Below, one piece after another: positions 25,420 through 34,360 of a stretch of DNA of 64,000 bases. Every line of letters starts with the position of its first letter. The first letter of the stretch is position 1. The notes beneath the pieces were generated by a model. The model made no database searches. It was not told the DNA's origin and saw only the letters and a program-made list of their open reading frames with translations. The stretch is from Streptomyces sp. NBC_00704 (GTDB lineage Bacteria > Actinomycetota > Actinomycetes > Streptomycetales > Streptomycetaceae), in NCBI RefSeq assembly GCF_036226605.1, contig NZ_CP109000.1, forward strand, positions 7,973,746 to 8,037,745, written 5' to 3'. The translations under genes were made by a program, and so were the position numbers.

Positions 25420-27048
25420 TCACGTGGGCACCGCGACTCCCTCGTTCAGGGCCTCGCCGATGAGGGCGATGCCCTCGTCGATCTCGTGGGCGGCGCCCGC
25501 CGCGTAACCGAGGACCAGACCGGGTGCTCCGGGGCAGATCCGGTGCCAGGACAGCGGGTGCGCCTTGACGCCCCGGGCGAGCGCGGCCGCGGCGAGGTCG
25601 GTGTCGCGGATGCCGGTCCCCGTCTCGCCGAAGGTGACCATGAGGTGCAAGCCTGCGGCGGCCCCGTGTACGCGGGCGCCGGGCAGATGTGTCTCGACGG
25701 CCCGCAGCATGGCGTCCCGGCGTCTGCGGTGGCGCAGCCGGACATGGCGCAGATGCCGTTCCAACTCCCCGGAGTCCATCAGCCGTGCGAGGACCAGCTG
25801 GGTGAGGATGCCGTTGCCGAGGTCGGCGTAGCGCTTGGCCGTCACGACGGCGTCCAGCCGGTCCGGCGGGACGAGCAGCCAGCCCACCCGGAGCGCGGGC
25901 GCGAGCAGTTTGGAGACACTGCCCGCGTAGCAGACGCCGTCCGACATCAGCGAGCGCAGGGCCGGCACCGGCGGCCGGTCGTAGCGGTGCTCGGCGTCGT
26001 AGTCGTCCTCGATCACCACCCCGCCCTCGGCCGCCCAGTTCAGCAGCTCGCGCCGGCGTTCCCCGTCGAGGACGACGCCGGTGGGGAACTGGTGGGCCGG
26101 GGTCGACAGCACCGCCTTGGCACCGCTGGCGCGCAGCGCGCCGACGTCGAGGCCGCCCGCGTCCACAGGGACGGGGACGACGGTGTGGCCGCCGTACTCC
26201 AACTGCTGGCGGGCGCCCAGGGATCCGGGGTCCTCGACGGCGACACGGCGGATGCCGTCGGCCCGCAGGAGCTGCCCGAGCAGGACGAAGGCCTGTGCCA
26301 CACCGGCGACGATCATGACCTCCTCCGGGTCGGCGCGGATGCCGCGGTTGCGTGCCAGCCAGCCGACGACGGCCCGCCGCAGGGCGGGGGCGCCCTGGGG
26401 ATCGCCGTAACCGAAGTCGGCCGGGGTGACGTCCGCGAGGACGGCTCGCTCGGCGCGCAGCCAGGCGGTGCGGGGGAAGGCGGCGAGGTCGGGCAGGCCC
26501 GGGGAGAGGTCGATGCGGCACGGGAGGGCGCGCAGGGCGTCGACGACTCCCTCGCGGACCGCCGATCCGAAGAGCGGGTGACCGGGTTCGGACGCGGCTC
26601 GGGTGGGGGCGCCGGGTGCACGGCCGGGAAGGCCGTAGCGGCGCTCGGCCGGTGCCGAGCCGGAGAGGTTGTGGGGGTCGCCGGGGTGTGCGGGACCGTT
26701 CGCGGTGTGGATGCGGCCCCGGGGCTCGGCGGGTGCCGCCACGACGACCGTGCCGAGCCGGCCGCGGCCGGCGATCTGGCCCGACTCGGCGAGCCGTCGG
26801 TAGGCCTCGGTGACCACGCCTCTGGTGACGCGCAGCTCGTCGGCGAGGACGCGGCTGGCGGGCAGCCGGGTGCCGACGGGCAGCCTGCCGTCGGCGATGG
26901 CGGACCGCAGGCTGTCGGCGAGCCAGGCGGTACGGCCGCCGGGCGGCGCCTGACCGATGTCCAGTTGGAGGAAGTCCGAGCCGATGCCCGGCTGCGGCTC
27001 TTTGGACCCCTCGGACGGCGGGGTTGTGGACCTGCCCATGACGTCCAT
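25420..27048 (-). CDS. MocR/PdxR-type regulator: GntR HTH fused to aminotransferase fold
   Basis: A 542-aa protein. The N-terminal GntR-type winged helix (WLADSLRSAIADGRLPVG, VTRGVVTEAYRRLAESG) is followed by a fold-type I aminotransferase domain: DFGYGDPQGAPALRRAV, a PLP-binding Lys in YAGSVSKLLAPALRVGW and VVIEDDYDAEHRYD. MocR proteins sense PLP or amine metabolites and commonly control a divergent gene. The EamA transporter starts 21 bases away on the other strand, so it is the likely target. ATG 27048 was chosen; ATG 27039 is also possible, and neither has a clear Shine-Dalgarno site. Confidence 0.9.
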   Translation of the reverse strand: MDVMGRSTTPPSEGSKEPQPGIGSDFLQLDIGQAPPGGRTAWLADSLRSAIADGRLPVGTRLPASRVLADELRVTRGVVTEAYRRLAESGQIAGRGRLGTVVVAAPAEPRGRIHTANGPAHPGDPHNLSGSAPAERRYGLPGRAPGAPTRAASEPGHPLFGSAVREGVVDALRALPCRIDLSPGLPDLAAFPRTAWLRAERAVLADVTPADFGYGDPQGAPALRRAVVGWLARNRGIRADPEEVMIVAGVAQAFVLLGQLLRADGIRRVAVEDPGSLGARQQLEYGGHTVVPVPVDAGGLDVGALRASGAKAVLSTPAHQFPTGVVLDGERRRELLNWAAEGGVVIEDDYDAEHRYDRPPVPALRSLMSDGVCYAGSVSKLLAPALRVGWLLVPPDRLDAVVTAKRYADLGNGILTQLVLARLMDSGELERHLRHVRLRHRRRRDAMLRAVETHLPGARVHGAAAGLHLMVTFGETGTGIRDTDLAAAALARGVKAHPLSWHRICPGAPGLVLGYAAGAAHEIDEGIALIGEALNEGVAVPT

Positions 27049-27069
27049 TGTGCGGGCAGGGTGGACAGC

Positions 27070-28026
27070 ATGAACACCCCCTCCCCCTCGTTCGCCCGGC
27101 TCGTCCCCGGCATGGTCGGGATGACACTCGTCGGCAGCAGCGTCACCGTCTCGCACACCCTCGTGAGCGCCCCGCTGTTCAGCACCCAGGCCGTCCGATA
27201 TGTGGCCGCGACCGCGATCCTCGTGGTCATGGCCCGGCTCGCCGGCACCCGTCTGGTGTGGCCGCGCGGACGGGAGTGGCTGTGGCTGGTGGGTCTCGCC
27301 GTCACCGGACTGGTGCTGTTCAACGTGGCCGTGGTCCGTGGCGTCGCACATGCGGAGCCCGCGGTGATCGCCGTCGCGGTGGCGTGCGTCCCCCTGCTGC
27401 TCGGGGTGATCGGCCCCCTGCTGGAGCGGCGCAGGCCCAGCCGGCAGGTCCTGCTGGCGGCGCCCGTGGTGATGGCGGGCGCGGTGCTGGTGGAGGGGAC
27501 GGGCCGCACCGACGCGGTCGGCGTGGCCTGGGCGGCGCTGGCCCTGAGCTGCGAGGCGGCGTTCACCCTGCTGGCGGTGCCGGTGCTGGGCCGGCACACC
27601 CCGTGGGGCGTGTCCGTGCACGCGACCTGGCTGGGCGGAGTGCTGCTGGCCGTCCTCGGCATAACGCGGGAAGGGCCTTCGGCCGTGCGGGAGCTGACCG
27701 GGGTCCAGTGGGCCGCCGTCGGCTTTCTGGCGCTGCTGGTGACGGCGGTCGCGTTCGTCCTGTGGTACTCGACGGTCCGTTCCGTCGGGGCCGGACGGGC
27801 CGGGCTGCTCACCGGCATCGCACCCCTGGCGGCCGCGGTCGTCGGCACCGTCTCGGGAACGGGTGTGCCGGGGCCGTCGGTCTGGCTGGGCATCGCCGTG
27901 GTGATCGCCGGCCTGGTGGTCGGCCTGCGGCAACGCGCGCTGCCCGCCGCGGAGAGGATCCCCGTCGGTCCCGGGCGCACCCCGGCATCCGGAGGCAGGA
28001 GCCAGCGGACCGCTGCCTCCCGGTAA
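27070..28026 (+). CDS. EamA/DMT-family transporter
   Basis: A 318-aa, mostly hydrophobic drug/metabolite exporter with two EamA repeats of about five transmembrane helices each (for example PAVIAVAVACVPLLLGVIGP and GRAGLLTGIAPLAAAVVGT). It probably exports an amino acid or amine across the cytoplasmic membrane. The MocR-type regulator is divergent with a 21-bp gap, so overlapping promoters and leaderless transcription are possible. ATG 27070 has only a weak upstream purine stretch. Intact. Confidence 0.87.
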   Translation: MNTPSPSFARLVPGMVGMTLVGSSVTVSHTLVSAPLFSTQAVRYVAATAILVVMARLAGTRLVWPRGREWLWLVGLAVTGLVLFNVAVVRGVAHAEPAVIAVAVACVPLLLGVIGPLLERRRPSRQVLLAAPVVMAGAVLVEGTGRTDAVGVAWAALALSCEAAFTLLAVPVLGRHTPWGVSVHATWLGGVLLAVLGITREGPSAVRELTGVQWAAVGFLALLVTAVAFVLWYSTVRSVGAGRAGLLTGIAPLAAAVVGTVSGTGVPGPSVWLGIAVVIAGLVVGLRQRALPAAERIPVGPGRTPASGGRSQRTAASR

Positions 28027-28144
28027 CCGGATCACTCGTCGTTCACCCAGCGCATGAGCCGCTGCAACGCGTAGAAGCCGGGGTAAAAGCCGTCGTGGGA
28101 GAGCCCCGGTGGCATACCGCCCGCTTCACGGCGAAGCCCAGTCG

Positions 28145-28471
28145 CGTCGCACCGCGCTTGCCGGACACGAGCACCTGCTGGTCCCTCGACAGCGTCCGGT
28201 CGTCGACAGGCAACCGGGGCTGCTGATCCTCGACGAGCCCACCTCCCAGATGGCCCCCCGCGGCGAGCACCAGTTCTTCGAGCAGATCAAGACCATCGCC
28301 ACCGACCGCATCACGATCATGGTCACCCACCGCCCGGAGAACACCAAGATCGCTGATCACGTCATCGTGAAGGAGCACGGCCGAATCACCGAGCAGGGCC
28401 GGTACGGCGATCAACGCCGGCGGAACCTTCCTCGAACTCCTGGAACTCTCCCCAGGACCACGCACCTATGA
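28145..28471 (+). pseudogene. ABC transporter ATPase C-terminal fragment
   Basis: Encodes RQPGLLILDEPTSQMAPRGE (Walker B and D-loop), ATDRITIMVTHRPENTKIAD (H-loop His) and VIVKEHGRITEQG. No Walker A and no transmembrane part precede, and the signature region is lost; after EQG the expected sequence is also altered. A remnant of an exporter-type ABC protein. Confidence 0.7.
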
Positions 28472-28641
28472 CGTCCCGTCACGCCCGTCCTCTATCACTG
28501 ACGTTCGAGCCGCCCCTGACCCCGTGCCCGGCTCAACACGTGCTCGAGCCGGTTCCGCGTGACACACCCGTCCCCTCAGCGCCGAGGTTCTGATGCCGCC
28601 CTCCCTCCCTCACATGCGTACCGTGATCACCGCCTACCTAA

Positions 28642-29691
28642 CGAGCTCGTGCATGGTTGGCGGTGAGACGTCGAGGACTTCGGTGGGGGCCCGGGGTTCA
28701 CATCTGCTGGGCCGATGTCAGGTCCGCTATTTGCTGGTGGGACAGCAGGCCGGCGATGGCTCGGACCGTGTCGCTCATGTGCTCGCGGCGCCCGAGGTGG
28801 CGGGCCAGTGCCCGCCAGTTCTTCAGGTGTGCAATGCCGTGCTCGACCCGGATACGGCGTGAGGAATGCGCCTTGCGCTGGCGCTCGTACATCTCCTCGT
28901 ACCAGTCCGGGGCGTTCTTCTTGAACTTGCGGTGCGGTGGTGTCACTACACGTCCGCCGGTCTGCGCGCCGAGCCCCTGGTAGCCGGCATCGGCGAGGAT
29001 CTTGACCGCAGGCCCACCGGCCAGGAGCCCCACCAGCCCCAACTGGCGCGCATGGGTGATGTCCGCGCAACTCCCGGGCTTGGTCGGGCTGCACCACAGC
29101 ACGCGTCCTTCGCCGTCCGTGACCACCATGGACTTGACGGCGTTCTGCTTGTTCTTCCCGGAGATGAACTTGTCCCGGTCCTTTCGCCCTTGGGCCGGCC
29201 GCCGGACCCGGATCTCGGTGCCGTCGATGATGCCGGTCTTTCCGGTCGCGCCGAGATGGTCGACGACTTCGGCCAGAGTCCGCAGCCGTACGTCGGGGCT
29301 GATGGTGCACCCTCGCTCGGCGAGCAGGGGCCGCACCTCGTTGATGGCCCGGGTGATGGTCGAGCGGTCCACGCCAAACCAGCAGGCCAGCACGTCGTGG
29401 GTGGTTCCGTGACGGAGATGGACGAGAGTGGCCAGCAGTCGGTCGACGAACACCAGCCGGTGCTTCGCGCCGGCGCCCATGGCCCGCTTCCGCTGCCGGG
29501 AGGCAAGCCTGGTCTGGTGGCGTTGATGCCACAACGGGCCGACTTCGGCGACGAGTTCAGCGATCACATCGGCCGTCAGGCCCGTGATCCTCCGGTTGCT
29601 GATGACCAGTGCACGAGTCGAGTTCCCCACCACACAACCATGATCAACGATCAAGAGCTCGACGTCTCACCGCCAACCATGCACGAGCTCG
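28642..29691 (-). mobile_element. IS5-family element, 1,050 bp, copy 4 (inverted)
   Basis: Same length and ends as copies 1-3 but in opposite orientation. In plus-strand coordinates the flanks are CTAA on the left and TTAG on the right. Read in the element's own orientation they are CTAA (5') and TTAG (3'), the reciprocal of the hybrid flanks of copies 1 and 2. Confidence 0.93.
28698..29654 (-). CDS. IS5-family transposase, copy 4
   Basis: 318 aa, intact and apparently identical to copies 1-3, on the minus strand. Inverted orientation relative to the others permits inversion of the DNA between copies by homologous recombination. Confidence 0.92.
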   Translation of the reverse strand: MIVDHGCVVGNSTRALVISNRRITGLTADVIAELVAEVGPLWHQRHQTRLASRQRKRAMGAGAKHRLVFVDRLLATLVHLRHGTTHDVLACWFGVDRSTITRAINEVRPLLAERGCTISPDVRLRTLAEVVDHLGATGKTGIIDGTEIRVRRPAQGRKDRDKFISGKNKQNAVKSMVVTDGEGRVLWCSPTKPGSCADITHARQLGLVGLLAGGPAVKILADAGYQGLGAQTGGRVVTPPHRKFKKNAPDWYEEMYERQRKAHSSRRIRVEHGIAHLKNWRALARHLGRREHMSDTVRAIAGLLSHQQIADLTSAQQM

Positions 29692-29696
29692 TTAGC

Positions 29697-30128
29697 GAAG
29701 GTGGTCGCAGACCTCTCGCACTGCTGGTCACCCCCGGCCAGTGGGGCGACGCACCACAGATGATCCCCGTACTCGAACGCGTCCGCGTGGCTCGCAACGG
29801 CGAAGGACGCCCGCGCACCCGACCGGTACACCTGAGTGCGGATAAGGCGTACTACTCCCGCAGGAACCGCCGCTACCTGCGCAGACGCCACATCAAGCAC
29901 ACCGTTCCCGAGCCGAAGGACCAGAGAGCCAACCGTCAGCCCCGAGGGAGCCGCGGCGGCCGGCCTGCCGGGTTCGACAAGGAAAAGTACAAGCGCCGCA
30001 ACGAAGTCGAGCGGACGATCAACCGCCTGAAGAGCTTCCGCGCCGTCGCCACCCGCTACGACAAGCGAGCCTACGTCTTTCACGGCACCGTCACCGTGGC
30101 TGCGATCCGCCTATGGCTCCGGTCGTGA
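29697..30128 (+). pseudogene. C-terminal fragment of an IS5-type transposase
   Basis: Encodes LALLVTPGQWGDAPQMIPVL, PVHLSADKAYYSRRNRRYLR (catalytic Asp), a GGRPAGFDKEKYKRRNEVER stretch (catalytic Glu in RNEVER) and RLKSFRAVATRYDKRA. This is the second half of an IS5-family transposase different from the 1,050-bp element. Its 5' part is missing exactly at the end of copy 4. Confidence 0.8.
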
Positions 30129-30688
30129 TCTGCCGGAGTCCTTCAGACGCCTGAGGGATCGGTGTGATCCTGGCTTGGGCGAAGCGTCAGCAGCTGGCCA
30201 TGCCATGGTGTCGCTCCGCTCCGATTGCAAGACTCCGGAACGCGACTAACGCCCGGTCCGAAGATGCTCACATTGTTGCTGGACATGGTGCTGGCTGACC
30301 ATGCTGGGGACCAGGCAATCTCCGTCCGGCTCCGTTGCCGTCTGCGCGGGGTGCTCAAGATCCGCCGGACTCGCCTTAGCGCGCGTGAGTGCTCCCGGCC
30401 GCCGGCGCGACGCTGCGGGAGCGGTGGGCGGCCATCGCCCCCGAGCTCGCCGGGCACGTCGCCGCCGTGTCGTACGATGCCGACTCCGGCTGGCTCACCG
30501 GCGGATACAGCGGATGTGCTGCAATGGGTGAGTGAAGTTTGAGCATGACAACATGGTCGGTGTCCGCCTGGCTGTGTCGCTGGTGAATCTCGAGGCTGCT
30601 GGTTCGTGGCGGGCTGAGGCGTTGGAGCAGGTGCTTGAGCGTCACGCGATTCGGCGTGCTCGTGTGACTGGTTCGGCTTGCGAGGAGA
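30129..30688. other. Intergenic remnant region
   Basis: No intact gene. A plus-strand stretch around 30405-30510 reads RERWAAIAPELAGHVAAVSY and DADSGWLTG, which resembles part of a DUF721-type protein, but it is truncated on both sides and the call is weak. The rest shows no recognisable coding signal. Confidence 0.35.
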
Positions 30689-31051
30689 TCAGAGGTGCGA
30701 GGCCGTGAGGCCCTGGCCCATGGGCAGCACGGTCGCAGCCGGCTCCTCACGGGCGAGCCTGAGGAGCCGGTCGCGGTCGGCGGTGGAGTTCTGCCCGCTC
30801 AGTCGGATCGGGGCCTTCAGGTCTATCAGCAGGGGACGGGGGGCGGTATTGGCGTCGACCCGGATGACCACCACGCTGAGTCCGGAGCCGTCGCCGAAAG
30901 GGACAGGGATGAAGGTCGGCTCCCAGGGAGGGGCGAACTTCTCACGACAGCCGCTGGCGACCCTGTCGATCAAGTCTTGGGCGTCAACGCCGACGACGCG
31001 GTCAGTGCCCGGCTCGACCTTGTCGCTGACGCCGACAAGGATCATGCCGCT
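30689..31051 (-). pseudogene. AlbA_2/Schlafen-type ATP-binding domain fragment
   Basis: The minus strand encodes GMILVGVSDKVEPGTDRVVG, VDAQDLIDRVASGCREKF and LSVVVIRVDANTAPRPLLID, characteristic of the AlbA_2 (divergent AAA_4, Schlafen-like) putative DNA-binding domain. The N-terminus is cut where the resolvase fragment begins on the other strand. A truncated gene. Confidence 0.6.
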
Positions 31052-31331
31052 GTTCTTCAACATCCGGGCTAGCTTCGCCGAGTTCGAGGTCGATCTCCTG
31101 CGCATGCGCACCCGTGAAGGCATGGCGGTGGCGCGGGCCAAGGGCAAGCTCAAGGGGAAGCAGCCCAAGCTCACCGCCCGCCAGCAAAGCCACCTGGTCC
31201 AGCAGCACCAGTCCGGCGAGTACACCATCGCCGACCTCGCCGAGCTCTTCTCCGTCAGCCGCGCCACGGTCTACCGCGTTCTTGAACGCCACCAGAACGC
31301 AGCCACGCGGTCGACCTCCGGTGGGCAGTGA
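31042..31331 (+). pseudogene. Serine recombinase (Tn3-type resolvase) C-terminal fragment
   Basis: Encodes FFNIRASFAEFEVDLLRMRT, REGMAVARAKGKLKGKQPKL and the C-terminal HTH YTIADLAELFSVSRATVYRV, the end of a resolvase/invertase. The catalytic N-terminal domain with the Ser nucleophile is missing; the join to the AlbA_2 fragment lies near 31045. Its stop at 31329-31331 overlaps the start of the S1-domain gene. Confidence 0.8.
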
Positions 31332-32811
31332 CGTGCTGCCCTACGTCTATCAGGTCACCAAGTACGACCCCGCCGATCGCGACCACCACGGCCGCTACGC
31401 CGGCACTGAGGACACGACCAGCGACCACGGGCCGGTCGAAGCCGCCTACCTGCAGGCCGTCGCCGCCTTCGCCGAGGACAGCTGCGTCGACCAGCTGGCC
31501 ATCCGCGAGCCGGAGCTCGCAGGCTTCGTCCACTTCGGCCTGGAGCCACCGGTCGACGGCGACGGCCTGGCCGGCCTCTTCCCCGCCGGCCCCGCCGGGT
31601 TCCACGACGGGGCACTGGTGCCGATCGGTGTCGGCCTGGAGCTTGTCCGAGCGATGCTCCGCGACAACGGGGCCTGGTGCCGCCTGGAAGTCGAGGGGGA
31701 GTTCACGGTGCACGTCGGCTGGGACCAGTACCTCTACCTCGGCAGCAGCCGGCCCTGCGAAGCCGCGCTGACCCGCACCCGAGCTCTCGGCCTGTTCCCG
31801 CAACGCCTGGACGCATCGCCGTACGACTTCGCCCCCGACGACCCCGCATACGTGCAGCGCCCGGCCGACGCCGACTTCTGGGCCCGCCTTGGCTGGACCG
31901 TCAGCGCCCACCGCGCCACGTTCCTGGAGGAGACCTTCGCCTTCAACGCCTCCCGGTGGCACCGCCTGAGCCGCGACAACATCGCGACCGTGCGCTCCCA
32001 GCTGACTCCACGCGCACAGTTGGCCGTCTGGCCGGACCTGCTCACCGACGTCGACACGGCCGTGGCCGCCCTGCCCGACGAAGGGCTGGTGAAGATCATC
32101 TGGGAGAAGGAAGACGGGCAGATCACCAGCACGGTCGCGGACGAGACCCAGTTCGAGGACGTGCCCTCCCAGCTTGCCGGCGCGCGTGGAGCCGGCGTCG
32201 TATCCATGTACGCCGGTGAAGATCTCCCGCTGTTCACCGCCGTGCTGCCTGACAGCGACGGGGTACTCCGCGCGCGTTGGCAGACCGAGCCGACACCCAG
32301 CGACCGGGACTGGGCGTTCCTGAAGACCCTGCGCCGCGGCCAGGTCGTCACCGGCACGGTGACGTCCATCGCCAGTTTCGGCGTCACCTTCGTGGACATC
32401 GGCGGCTTCACCGCGATGATCAATATTCCGGAACTGTCCTGGCGTCCGATCAACTACCCGTCCGACGTCGTCAGCGTCGGCCAGGAGGTCATAGCTGAGG
32501 TACTCGACGTCGACATGGTCCGGCAGCGAGTGCCGCTGTCGCTTCGAGCAGTGCAGGAAGACCCATGGCCGCAGGTAGCGCAGAGGATCGGCCAGGTGGT
32601 CACAGGGCCCGTCACCAAGATCGTGCCGTTCGGTGTCTTCGTCCGCATCGAAGACCGAGAGGACGGCTTTGAGGGGCTCGTCCACACCGACGAGCTGGAT
32701 CAAACGCCGCAGGACGTTATCGAAATCGGCGACACCCTCACCGTGAAGATCATGGATGTCGATCTCGTACGGCGCCGCATTGCCCTGTCGCAGAGGCAGG
32801 CCGACCGGTGA
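31321..32811 (+). CDS. S1 RNA-binding domain protein
   Basis: A 496-aa protein. The N-terminal part of about 330 residues (starting DVLPYVYQVTKYDPADRDHH) is a Streptomyces-specific region I cannot assign. The C-terminus has two S1 domains: RRGQVVTGTVTSIASFGVTF and QRIGQVVTGPVTKIVPFGVF, each ending in an S1-like strand (VDMVRQRVPLSLRA; VDLVRRRIALSQRQ). It probably binds RNA or ribosomes. GTG 31321 (alternative GTG 31333) has no clear Shine-Dalgarno site, and the resolvase remnant runs into it, so its native promoter may be lost. The following gene overlaps as GTGA. Confidence 0.75.
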   Translation: MGSDVLPYVYQVTKYDPADRDHHGRYAGTEDTTSDHGPVEAAYLQAVAAFAEDSCVDQLAIREPELAGFVHFGLEPPVDGDGLAGLFPAGPAGFHDGALVPIGVGLELVRAMLRDNGAWCRLEVEGEFTVHVGWDQYLYLGSSRPCEAALTRTRALGLFPQRLDASPYDFAPDDPAYVQRPADADFWARLGWTVSAHRATFLEETFAFNASRWHRLSRDNIATVRSQLTPRAQLAVWPDLLTDVDTAVAALPDEGLVKIIWEKEDGQITSTVADETQFEDVPSQLAGARGAGVVSMYAGEDLPLFTAVLPDSDGVLRARWQTEPTPSDRDWAFLKTLRRGQVVTGTVTSIASFGVTFVDIGGFTAMINIPELSWRPINYPSDVVSVGQEVIAEVLDVDMVRQRVPLSLRAVQEDPWPQVAQRIGQVVTGPVTKIVPFGVFVRIEDREDGFEGLVHTDELDQTPQDVIEIGDTLTVKIMDVDLVRRRIALSQRQADR

Positions 32812-33116
32812 CGACGTGGATGCAGTGCTTCTGGGACGAGGAAGCCATCTGGTTCTACTTCGAGGTCGACGCCAGCGGCTGGGTGACCCGACAGGTCGAA
32901 CTCCAGGGTTCCGAACTGACCCCGACCGCGGCTGCGTCCCTGGACGAATGGCAGCGTGCCCAGCAGGCAGGGGGTCTGGCCGAGTACGAAAAAACGTTCG
33001 GGGCTACTGCTGAGCTCCCTGTCTCACAGTGGGAGGGACACGAACCCGATCAACTGACCGCGCAAGAATTCGAGGCGGTCTGGGATGCCGCCCGTCGTGC
33101 GATCACAGCCCGCTAA
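32808..33116 (+). CDS. Small acidic protein paired with S1-domain protein
   Basis: A 102-aa protein beginning MTTWMQCFWDEEAIWFYFEV, rich in Trp and acidic residues, with a C-terminal helix TAQEFEAVWDAARRAI. I do not recognise the family. GTG 32808 overlaps the stop of the S1-domain gene as GTGA, so the two are probably translated together and may act together. No signal peptide or membrane segment. Confidence 0.65.
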   Translation: MTTWMQCFWDEEAIWFYFEVDASGWVTRQVELQGSELTPTAAASLDEWQRAQQAGGLAEYEKTFGATAELPVSQWEGHEPDQLTAQEFEAVWDAARRAITAR

Positions 33117-33183
33117 CCCGGTTGACCAGAGGCGGAACGCTGAGACCCTGACAGCAGCACGTCAGATCGACTACTGAGATTCT

Positions 33184-33932
33184 TCAGCGTTGCCGCTCCA
33201 GGGTGAGGACGGCTTTGGCGATTGACGTCATGCGGTTCGGCTGCAGCGGGCTCTGCGGAAGATCCGCCAGGACTTCAGGCGGGCGTCGCCTCGTTCGACC
33301 GGTGCCCGTGCCGCGGCCAGGGCCCGGTTGACGGTCTTCTCGGTGGGGGTGAGTTCCTGCAGGGGTCTGCGCTTGATGGCCGTGGTCAGCCAGGGGCCAC
33401 CGCCCTGGTAGGCAAGATCCGCCAGGATGGGAACGCCCTGGCGCTCGCGGATCCGGTTGATCCGGTGGGTGCGGGCGGCGGTCAGGTCATGGGTGCGGCC
33501 CGGCAGGGCGGGCGAGAGCCACAGCAGCCGGCCGCCGGGGTCGGTGACCACCTGCACGTTCACACCGTGGCGCCGGTGTTTGTGGGAGTAGTCGGCCCGG
33601 CCGTCGCCGACCCGGTCGCGCTCGCCGAGGGTGCCGTCGAGCAGGACGAAGTCGGGTTCGTGCTCGCGCAGCGTCTTCAACAGGCCCGGTGCACGTGCGG
33701 CGAGCAGGCCGACGACCGCGCTGGTGTAGGCGTGGGCGGTGGACTCGCTGATCCCGAATCCAGCGGCGATCTTCGCCAGAGTGGTGTGTTCGCGCAGGTA
33801 CACCAGTGCCACCATCGCGCGCTGGGACGGGCGGAGCTTGCAGCGTCGGTCGCCCTCACGGGTGACGATGAGCATGGTGACCCACTCCACGAGTGCATGC
33901 GGCAGGTCGAGTGCGGCAGGATAGATGACCAA
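33184..33932 (-). pseudogene. IS5-family transposase with a late frameshift
   Basis: The minus strand encodes a transposase with KLRPSQRAMVALVYLREHTT, an HTH IAAGFGISESTAHAYTSAV, first Asp in FVLLDGTLGERDR, second in VPILADLAYQGGG and Glu in ARAPVERGDARLKSW. Near residue 230 one C appears deleted: the frame ends RCSRTA-stop (33228), whereas the other frame continues SPNRMTSIAKAVLTLERQR to a stop at 33184-33186. The last 25 or so residues are thus lost. The 31 bases at its 3' end recur at 43379. Confidence 0.75.
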
Positions 33933-34360
33933 TGAGGCCCCTGAGCAGCGTGGTTGAGACGTCAGACATCTCGATCAACAGCCCGGGGGCCTCGCGCGTT
34001 GCGCTTCACGGCCCATCACCCGATCGGTGGCCAACTCGAAGAGCCTCATAGAGATCCGGCCGCCGGCGTCAATGCTTCTCACAGAATTCACGAGCCGGAG
34101 AAGTCACGAGCCGGAAGAAGGCCTGGTACGGCAACGGTGCTTGTTCTGCCAGCCTCGCTGGCTTTGTGCGCCCATGGCCCGGAGGCGCCTACCGGGTTCT
34201 GGCAGCCACAGCGCCCTGACGGCGGGTGCTGCACTACGTCAGCTGCTTGTTTCCCGTGGCCACACAGGGCGGCGGTATTCGTGCCAGCGCATAAAGGGAT
34301 CGGTGGCCCGCTCACCCCACCTGCACGACGGCTTCCGGTTTTGCAGAGTGCGCCCGGAGC
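33933..34360. other. Intergenic region without recognisable genes
   Basis: A 428-bp stretch between the IS5-type transposase and the MFS transporter. Open frames in it lack family resemblance and normal codon use. Probably IS flank plus decayed DNA. Confidence 0.4.

Noticed and set aside
25486..27069. Extension of the EamA transporter frame far upstream (846 codons)
   Set aside because: The extension is antisense to the MocR-type regulator; the membrane protein begins at ATG 27070.
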